A DNA stretch of 15,781 nucleotides. Source: Verrucomicrobiota bacterium. GTDB lineage: Bacteria > Chlamydiota > Chlamydiia > Chlamydiales > FEN-1388. The notes beneath the pieces are model-generated. The model searched no databases. It was not told where the DNA came from and was given only the letters and a program-made list of their open reading frames with translations. A program made the position numbers and the translations under genes. The stretch lies in assembly GCA_018239705.1 (NCBI GenBank), contig JAFEGS010000002.1:1-15781 (forward strand), read 5' to 3'. The stretch's first letter is position 1. Each line of letters starts with the position of its first letter. Below are positions 6,568 to 12,690 of the stretch, piece after piece.

Positions 6568-7524
6568 ATGTTGACGAGCCGATATATTGAACATTCTTTT
6601 TTTGATTATTCTGCGATCTCTTTGAAACAGCGTACAATTACTAAAGTGTACATTTATCAAGGACACCGAATCTTCCATCATGGAACTACAAACGTAAAAG
6701 AAATTAAAGGGCCCTATCTCATGAGTGTCGATAAACACAATTTTATGTTTGATCAAGTCAATAAATTACAGCATAAAAAATGGACAATTAGCCCAATTTA
6801 TGGAGAAGAGCTTGCAGAGATGTTACAGGACAGATTATCTCGAGATGCGCTTCAGGATGTCTTGATGGTCATTCCGGCCGGAGAAAGTACGCAATTAGAC
6901 GAAGCCTTTTCTCAGGAAGAGACGAGCCTGATTAACGAGAGCGTGCAGCGAGGAATGTGCATCTATGGAACGTGTGGGAGCGCCTATTGGATGTCTGCAA
7001 AGCGCATTTGGGACGATAAGTGTTCAATCCAGCCTGAAGACTGTGATCGAATCACGAAAACGAGCTCAATGGGTCTCTTTTTGGGCACTGCCATAGGGCC
7101 GCTTTCTCCCTACCCGGGTCAGACCTATAATACCAGTTTTTTTCATGAGGCCGTTAACCTAAGCACGATAAGTGGCCAACCTGTGACGGTCTTATTAAGC
7201 GGGGGCGGGACCTTTTTTGTGGATGAGGCCAAACTAAAAGGCCAAACAGTAAAAACTCTAGCCTACTACCTTCCAGAAGAGCTAGACAAATATCAAAAAA
7301 ATGAGACATGGCGCTCGGCTGTTATCTCGTGCACCTGCAAACGAGGCAAAGTGATCGTTGCTATGGTCCATCCTGGATATGGCTGTGAAGACATCCACGT
7401 GGCAACCTACAACCAAGCATTCCCTGATCGCGGAGACGATTGGCAAGGCATTAGGGATCGCTTAAGTCCACTGGAAGAGAGGATGGCTTTTGTGGGTGAG
7501 ATCCTGCGTGATTTTGAAAGTTAA
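6568..7524 (+). CDS. Stand-alone BPL_N-like (biotin-protein ligase N-terminal, GATase-like) protein
   Basis: A 318-aa soluble protein resembling the class I amidotransferase-like N-terminal domain (BPL_N) of eukaryotic biotin-protein ligases. The opening strand is KVYIYQGHRIFHHG (residues 26-39); MVIPAGEST near 100 corresponds to the family's LPGGAD turn; IYGTCGSAYWMSA places Cys136 at the nucleophile-elbow position (family GICAGAYYAS); and RGKVIVAMVHPGYG with His268 matches the final strand and His of the fold. No ligase catalytic domain (GRGRxG-type) follows, so the protein cannot be a complete biotin ligase. It lies 15 bp after bioY, with GAGAG before ATG 6568, implying an operon and a biotin-linked role. 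A short overlapping reading frame from ATG 6555 stops after 11 codons and is ignored. BPL_N similarity is moderately sure; the function is unknown. Confidence 0.75.
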   Translation: MLTSRYIEHSFFDYSAISLKQRTITKVYIYQGHRIFHHGTTNVKEIKGPYLMSVDKHNFMFDQVNKLQHKKWTISPIYGEELAEMLQDRLSRDALQDVLMVIPAGESTQLDEAFSQEETSLINESVQRGMCIYGTCGSAYWMSAKRIWDDKCSIQPEDCDRITKTSSMGLFLGTAIGPLSPYPGQTYNTSFFHEAVNLSTISGQPVTVLLSGGGTFFVDEAKLKGQTVKTLAYYLPEELDKYQKNETWRSAVISCTCKRGKVIVAMVHPGYGCEDIHVATYNQAFPDRGDDWQGIRDRLSPLEERMAFVGEILRDFES

Positions 7525-7546
7525 AAAAGGGAAGCTCATAACGCTC

Positions 7547-7576
7547 TTGATTTAAAATTAAAAAATTCTTTATATG
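7547..7576 (+). promoter_or_regulatory. Promoter before the tandem paralogue pair
   Basis: TTGATT (7547-7552) is followed after 17-18 bp by TTATAT/TATATG (7570-7576) in an AT-rich gap between two genes. Transcription would begin near 7583, giving a very short leader that contains AGGAG (7587-7591) 6 nt before ATG 7598. This also rules out ATG 7574, which lies inside the -10 element. The pair is therefore probably transcribed independently of the bioY operon. Confidence 0.45.
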
Positions 7577-7597
7577 AGAGTTTTACAGGAGAAGAGC

Positions 7598-9508
7598 ATG
7601 AGCATTCCATTCGATATGAAAAGTGACGATCTTACGAGTATGAACGCCTTGGTCTATCAAGGCAAAAATGGCGAGCTCTTTCTGGATCGAGAAACGGGGT
7701 TTTTGGCCTGTGTCGGGAGGTTTTTTTACAAACTTTGTGGCTTCAGGGATTATCATCTCGATAAGATCGTTAGCTGCTTTGCAAAGCAGACCGATATCGC
7801 AAGCTCTCCTATTGCTACAAATAATTTGGCCTTTCTGTGCGGAAAACTGGCAAAAGGCTGCGGTATTGACGATGATACCTACAAAAAGGTGCTTACAGCT
7901 GAGAAGCTGCTTCGCAAAGACCCAATCGATGCGATGCAAAGGGTCGCAGCAGAAAGCTTTCTCTCGCAGCTCTCAACCGATTCTTCGCTGCAAAAGCAGC
8001 TGGGGTCATTTCAGGCAAAGCTTGGCAAGGATCTACCCGAAGCTCGCGACGTGCAGTCAGTACTTGAACGAGCACAGCTCACAAGCCGCTGGAGCGAGCT
8101 TGGCCTCAATCCTACCCTCTTTAATAACGATTATGAGGGAGCAAAGTTTCTCATCAAAACTCGGGTGATCTATTCGATCATTGGATATCAAAACTCAACT
8201 GCTGATGGCCCCTCAAAGCATGAAATCAAGGTCGATGATCAAAATAGAATGATGATCAAAAAAGAGGGAAGCTACGTAGCAGCAGCAGATCTGGAGAAGG
8301 ATTTTACCTTTGATAAAGAATGGCAAGAAATTGCAAGTAAGGCCGATAAAAAAGAGCGCTGGAACTACTTCTCACCGGACGGCCTGGTATGCGTCGATCG
8401 CTGGCTCCATCCAGAGTTTATTCCTGTTGAAAAGCTATCAGAGAAGGAGATGGTCGATCTTCGCGCCCATGCACAGCAATTTTATCCGGAAGGAAAGGCT
8501 CCCTACTCAGAGCTTCCAAGAGACGCTGTAATTCAAATTTTTACCAACCCTCGAAAGCAGCTGCCTTTGGGCGACTTTCCCCTCATTACGAGGCTGGATG
8601 CCTCTTTTCCTGTCCATGCAGCCATTCGAATCATCACAAGCGATGGACAAGTCTACTCAACTGGGTTTGGATCTACTGTTGAGGAAGATAAGTACACCGA
8701 AGAGGGCGGTATGCTCACCACTATCAATGGCATGCCAACCATTTTAGATTATGAAGAGTTTAGAAAGCATGAGGGCAGAGTTGTCACCTCTATCCCTATT
8801 ACCACAGAGGCATGCACAAAAGTGCTCGATAAAATGATCGAATATCGACAAAAAACGATCCGTTTTAATCTAGCCAAACAAAACTGCGTACAGCTTGCTG
8901 TCGACGCTCTGGATGAGACGGGCGTGAAAGTAAACACCATTATTAAGGGAAAAGATTTTATGCGCGCAATAGGCCCATCTAGCGAGGCTTTACCTGCGGT
9001 AGGTGAAACAGTTGGCAAGATGAAGAAAACAATAAAAAATATTACTGAAGGCGAGTTTGGCAATATACCACCGGAGCTAAAGATTGTGGCACGTCTTGTA
9101 CAGGCTGTCTTTTTGGTAGGGCTATCGCTAGAAGAGGCAATCGCCTATCTTCCCTCAAAACTGGCAACACTTTTCTCTAATGTGCTGGTCTATACTCTGG
9201 GAGGTGCTGCAGGCTCTCCTATCGCAGAGACCAAAACTGAGGGCGCAGAGCTACTGGAAAACAGCGGGGGGCTCGAATCATTTTCTAAGCTCATCCGAAA
9301 CCCATTAGACCTCTTTAACGAAGACACGAGCACGCTCAGCCATGCCCTGCCTCTGATTCAATGGCAGCTGCAGCAAGGCTCCACAGCCATTCATATGTAT
9401 GGCAAGCAGCCTGCTATGGGGATCTTACCGCCACCTGTGACAGAAGAGTCCGAAGCGAAGAAAAAGTACCTCGTACAAAAATACCTCACCAACTTTGGGA
9501 TAGTATGA
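7598..9508 (+). CDS. Large unknown protein with permuted papain-like His/Cys signature, copy 1
   Basis: A 636-aa protein, no known family recognised. It lacks a signal peptide. Parts visible: an N-terminal segment (LVYQGKNGELFLDRETGF, then FRDYHLDKIVSCF near 48-60); a helical stretch near 70-170; the conserved RVIYSIIGYQNSTADG near 185; WNYFSPDGLVCVDRW near 256; then VHAAIRIITSDGQVYSTGFG with His340 and, 90 residues later, NLAKQNCVQLAVDAL with Cys430. A His at the start of a strand followed by an NC-helix is the order seen in permuted papain-fold enzymes (LRAT, PPPDE and YiiX-like groups). A hydrophobic stretch near 505-535 may touch membrane. The start is fixed by AGGAG 6 nt upstream and by MSIP shared with its neighbour copy. 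It could be a secreted effector acting on host protein or lipid; that is inference only. Confidence 0.85.
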   Translation: MSIPFDMKSDDLTSMNALVYQGKNGELFLDRETGFLACVGRFFYKLCGFRDYHLDKIVSCFAKQTDIASSPIATNNLAFLCGKLAKGCGIDDDTYKKVLTAEKLLRKDPIDAMQRVAAESFLSQLSTDSSLQKQLGSFQAKLGKDLPEARDVQSVLERAQLTSRWSELGLNPTLFNNDYEGAKFLIKTRVIYSIIGYQNSTADGPSKHEIKVDDQNRMMIKKEGSYVAAADLEKDFTFDKEWQEIASKADKKERWNYFSPDGLVCVDRWLHPEFIPVEKLSEKEMVDLRAHAQQFYPEGKAPYSELPRDAVIQIFTNPRKQLPLGDFPLITRLDASFPVHAAIRIITSDGQVYSTGFGSTVEEDKYTEEGGMLTTINGMPTILDYEEFRKHEGRVVTSIPITTEACTKVLDKMIEYRQKTIRFNLAKQNCVQLAVDALDETGVKVNTIIKGKDFMRAIGPSSEALPAVGETVGKMKKTIKNITEGEFGNIPPELKIVARLVQAVFLVGLSLEEAIAYLPSKLATLFSNVLVYTLGGAAGSPIAETKTEGAELLENSGGLESFSKLIRNPLDLFNEDTSTLSHALPLIQWQLQQGSTAIHMYGKQPAMGILPPPVTEESEAKKKYLVQKYLTNFGIV

Positions 9509-11406
9509 GCATTCCATGTGATCTGAGCAGTACTGACCTTACCTCTTTTGAACATCCGGTGCTCGTGTACAGGGACAAAAAGGGCGATCTCTTTTTAGAT
9601 GTGGAGCACGACTTTTTTTCTCCTATGAAGAGGTTTGTCTATAGCCTATTAGGAGTGCGATCCTACCGGCTCGATACAATTGTCAATACCTTTGCAGCAC
9701 ACGAGTCTCCTATTGCTATGAGAAACATAGAATTTCTTTGCAGCAAAATAGCAAAGGGCTGTGGCATCGATGACAACACCTTTAAAACTGTGCGTATAGC
9801 TGAGAAGCTGTTGCAAAACAAGCAAATTGCCTCCCCTGAAAAAGAGATTGCCGAAAAATTTTTTACCACACTTTCTGAAAATCCACGGCTTCAAAAGCAG
9901 CTGACCACCTTTCAAGCAAAGTTTATAACCAACTCAGAGGAAGCGCAGAATATAGAACGCCTGCTCGAGCGAGCACGAGTAACCAGTAAATGGCTTGAGC
10001 TGGGTTTAGATAGTACTCTTCTCAATAACGACTATGAGGGTGCACAATTTCTTACCCAAACCAGGCTGATCTACTCCATTATTGGTTTTCAAAATTCTAC
10101 AGCCGAGGGGAAACTCAAGCATACAATCGAAACCAACGCTGAAAATAAAATGATGATCAAAAAGCAAGGAGCCTATGTTCCCCTCTCCAGGCTAACAGAT
10201 GAGCTGTCGTATGATAAAAAAAGGGAAGTACTTACCACAAAAGACAAGCCGGAGGAGCGCTGGAACTACTTTTCACCGGAAGGATTAGTCTCCATTGATC
10301 GCTGGTTTTCTCCCGAATTGGTACCCGTTGAAGAGCTCTCTAAAGAAGAGATGGACCAGCTTCGCGCCCATGCAAAAGAATTTTATCTCAATAAAGAAGA
10401 GCCACCTTCTGAATATCCTAGAGATGCTGTCATTCAAGTGGTTACAAATCCGCGAAAAGAGTTTCCATTTGGTGATTTTCCTCTTACCAGTAGACTGGAG
10501 GCCTTTTTACCTGTCCATTCAGCCCTTCGGATAATTACAAGTGATGGCAAGGTGTACTCAACCGGTTTTAGCGTCAATCCGGAAAGCTTTGAATCGGACT
10601 ATGGAAAACTCTTTGCAACGACAGAGGGAATACCAACCATTTTAGATTATGAAGAGTTTCGAAAGCATGAAGGGAGGATTGTGACAACGATTCCTGCCAC
10701 GACAAATGCTTGCGAGACCATCATCAAAACGATAAACGACTATCGCAAAGAGACCGTTTCTTATAACATCAGCGTACAAAACTGTGTGCATCTGGTAGTG
10801 GGAGCGCTCGATCAGACAGATGTAAAAGTAAACGCGGCCTTTAATGCAGTAGATGTTTTAGAGTCAGCAACGCCCGCGCTTTATGCATTTCCGCTCGTTG
10901 GAGAGCCCCTTGGGGAGATGAAAAGAACCATAAAAAATATCACTGAAGGCGAGTTTGGAACGGACGCTCCTGAATTTGTGATGGGCGCTCGTTTAGTCCA
11001 GGCAGCTTTTGTAGCGGCGCTCGCAGTCCATGAAGCTATTACCTATGTGCCAAATAAGATCGAGACTATCTTTTGTAACGTTCTCGTGCTGGCCCTTGGA
11101 GGCGCCGAAGGGACTATGCCGAAAAACCGCACAGAAGGCGCCGAAGTGCTCGAGCATAATGGCATGCTCAAGCGATTTTCTTCGATCATTCGCCATCCCT
11201 TAGACCTATTTAGCGACGAGACCAGTAGCTCCTACCAGTCTCTTCCCCTTATCCAGTGGCAGCTCCAGCAAGGAACTACGGCCATCCACCTCTATGACAA
11301 GCAGCCTGCAATGGGCATTTTGCCTCCACAGGTAACTCAAGAGACTGAAAACAAGAAAAAATCGCTTGTAAAGAAATTTTTAACAAATTTCGGACTCGCG
11401 GCCTAG
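9505..11406 (+). CDS. Large unknown protein with permuted papain-like His/Cys signature, copy 2
   Basis: A 633-aa paralogue of the preceding gene, collinear from MSIP to the LTNFG C-terminus; by eye more than half of residues agree in the conserved blocks. The candidate catalytic pair is kept: LPVHSALRIITSDGKVYSTGF with His338 and SVQNCVHLVVGAL with Cys427, 89 residues apart. Also shared are LIYSIIGFQNSTAEG, WNYFSPEGLVSIDRW, ILDYEEFRKHEGR, IKNITEGEFG and PLIQWQLQQGTTAIH. The ATG overlaps the TGA of copy 1 (ATGA), so translation is probably coupled and both proteins made together; an earlier in-frame ATG at 9361 is inside copy 1 and would give an N-terminus with no counterpart there. Divergence is greatest near 20-160. 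No signal peptide. Function unknown; the cysteine enzyme idea rests on the His/Cys pattern alone. Confidence 0.87.
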   Translation: MSIPCDLSSTDLTSFEHPVLVYRDKKGDLFLDVEHDFFSPMKRFVYSLLGVRSYRLDTIVNTFAAHESPIAMRNIEFLCSKIAKGCGIDDNTFKTVRIAEKLLQNKQIASPEKEIAEKFFTTLSENPRLQKQLTTFQAKFITNSEEAQNIERLLERARVTSKWLELGLDSTLLNNDYEGAQFLTQTRLIYSIIGFQNSTAEGKLKHTIETNAENKMMIKKQGAYVPLSRLTDELSYDKKREVLTTKDKPEERWNYFSPEGLVSIDRWFSPELVPVEELSKEEMDQLRAHAKEFYLNKEEPPSEYPRDAVIQVVTNPRKEFPFGDFPLTSRLEAFLPVHSALRIITSDGKVYSTGFSVNPESFESDYGKLFATTEGIPTILDYEEFRKHEGRIVTTIPATTNACETIIKTINDYRKETVSYNISVQNCVHLVVGALDQTDVKVNAAFNAVDVLESATPALYAFPLVGEPLGEMKRTIKNITEGEFGTDAPEFVMGARLVQAAFVAALAVHEAITYVPNKIETIFCNVLVLALGGAEGTMPKNRTEGAEVLEHNGMLKRFSSIIRHPLDLFSDETSSSYQSLPLIQWQLQQGTTAIHLYDKQPAMGILPPQVTQETENKKKSLVKKFLTNFGLAA

Positions 11407-11408
11407 TG

Positions 11409-12596
11409 CTAGTAGTCCATCTCACTTAAATCGGGAATTGTGGATGATTCTGTCATCTCTCGCAAGGCTGCTTGGAAGTCTTGCTTAAGGGGCAATGTCA
11501 CAAAGCGCCTACTCCAGTCGCATACCTTCTCAGCGATCCGCATTATCATAAATGTCTGTTTTTCATTGTCTTTAGAAGGGTCCAGAGTAGTTACAAGGAC
11601 TTTCCGCTTTGTCCCTTTAACGGTCCAAATGCCACTTTGGTGGCCGCGTGTGATCTCTTCAACCTCGCTTGTCTCTGTGCTGCTGACTTGGCAGTATGCT
11701 TCAATTGTTTCAGGATCAATGTAAACCCGCCCATTGTCATTGGTTGAAAATGTAAGGCCCACATCGAGCCAATAGACATCGTCAAATTTAATAGGCATTT
11801 CGCGATGAAGACCTTTTAGTTTCGTGGCAGCGGTTTTCAATTTCACATCGTTCATAAGGCCTTCCACCCTATCGCTAAAAGAGTAAGCATCCTCTACCCA
11901 GAGCCGCGCGTCAGACTCACCACCTTGAAAAAGCGGGGCAGGGTCGGTGTAGAGATGGAAAAGTGCATGGGTAAAGTGCATATACCTCATTTTTTCCGCG
12001 TCCGTTTTCTGCCCTATGTAGGTGCTCACAGGGAGGCTCCTATAAAATCGTTGCAGGAGATTTTCATTTTCTGGTTCAGTCAGGTACTTGCGAAACCGTT
12101 CGTCACAGGCAGCATACATGTAATTTATTGAGAACACTTCATGGTTGCCTCGTAGAAAGTCTACCAGAGCAGGCTGTTCTATTTTCAGCGTTACCACCAA
12201 TTCCAACACCTTAAGGCTATCTTGCCCACGGTCGACATAATCGCCTAAAAAGAGTAGCCGTTTTCCGGGCAAGCAGCGATACTCCTGGTCTAAAACCCCT
12301 TTCACCTGCAAAGCCTTTAAAGTAAGGTCCAGTCGAAACTCATGCCCATGGATATCTCCAATTACCCCGAGTTCTGTTCCCTGTTCTAGATCATGCTTTT
12401 CTAAAAATCCCGGCAATGGATGGCCACTCGCCTCCGGTACAAGCTTATCACAGTAGTATTTTAATTTTTTATTAAGTTCATCAGTACTTCTATTTTCCCA
12501 TTCCTTTTGTGTCAGGGACATAAGAGTTGCGACACTACTAAAGGTACTGTGCGTCAATGGTTCACAAGAAAAAGGGGATAGCTGCTGTACGTACAT
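11409..12596 (-). CDS. Eukaryote-like PPP-family Ser/Thr protein phosphatase
   Basis: A 395-aa metal-dependent phosphatase. All signature motifs of the PPP family are present in order: GDIHG (80-84), GDYVDRG (118-124), LRGNHE (148-153), a His in HFTHA (207-210) replacing the usual HGG, and RGHQ (317-320), matching RAHQ of PP1/PP2A. The stretch LVVTLKIEQPALVDFLRGNHE...YAACDERFRKYL is close to eukaryotic enzymes, including the DE.xRKY spacing, which suggests host-type ancestry or a host target. About 75 N-terminal residues precede the core with no signal peptide. I chose ATG 12596 because a TATACT -10 lies between it and the alternative GTG at 12638; AGGT is about 10 nt upstream. It converges on the paralogue pair with only 2 bp between stop codons and is divergent from the helicase. 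Phosphatase activity is likely; substrate and secretion are unknown. Confidence 0.9.
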   Translation of the reverse strand: MYVQQLSPFSCEPLTHSTFSSVATLMSLTQKEWENRSTDELNKKLKYYCDKLVPEASGHPLPGFLEKHDLEQGTELGVIGDIHGHEFRLDLTLKALQVKGVLDQEYRCLPGKRLLFLGDYVDRGQDSLKVLELVVTLKIEQPALVDFLRGNHEVFSINYMYAACDERFRKYLTEPENENLLQRFYRSLPVSTYIGQKTDAEKMRYMHFTHALFHLYTDPAPLFQGGESDARLWVEDAYSFSDRVEGLMNDVKLKTAATKLKGLHREMPIKFDDVYWLDVGLTFSTNDNGRVYIDPETIEAYCQVSSTETSEVEEITRGHQSGIWTVKGTKRKVLVTTLDPSKDNEKQTFMIMRIAEKVCDWSRRFVTLPLKQDFQAALREMTESSTIPDLSEMDY

Positions 12597-12625
12597 ATTT
12601 TTAGACCTGATTTTGCTGTTTGCTC

Positions 12626-12663
12626 GAGTATAGTACACCTTTTTGTCGTTTTATGGTATACTC
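12626..12663. promoter_or_regulatory. Face-to-face divergent promoters with mirrored -10 elements
   Basis: GAGTATA (12626-12632) and TATACTC (12657-12663) are an exact 7-bp inverted repeat. Read on the minus strand the first gives TATACT, the -10 for the phosphatase; on the plus strand the second gives TATACT (12657-12662) preceded by TG at 12654-12655, an extended -10 for the helicase. Both -35 regions are weak. Predicted start sites lie about 20 nt before each ATG. The promoters overlap back to back, so polymerase at one should hinder the other. Confidence 0.5.
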
Positions 12664-12690
12664 AGCGCTCTTCAAAACAGCAGGTGGCTC

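Noticed and set aside
6555..6590. Frameshifted N-terminus of the BPL_N-like protein (MRVYYVDEPIY, then stop)
   Set aside because: It looks briefly like a strand, but the main frame already has its own opening strand KVYIYQG, so no frameshift is needed.
7574..7597. Earlier start (ATG 7574) for paralogue copy 1
   Set aside because: It lies in the predicted -10 element, and the second copy aligns from MSIP at 7598, which has AGGAG at the right distance.
9361..9504. Start of copy 2 inside copy 1 (ATG 9361)
   Set aside because: It would give 48 residues read out of frame from copy 1, with no counterpart in the paralogue; ATGA coupling at 9505 explains the start.
12643..12690. TTG 12643 as helicase start
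   Set aside because: The codons run through the extended -10 element; ATG 12691 has AGGTGG upstream and suits RecQ N-termini.
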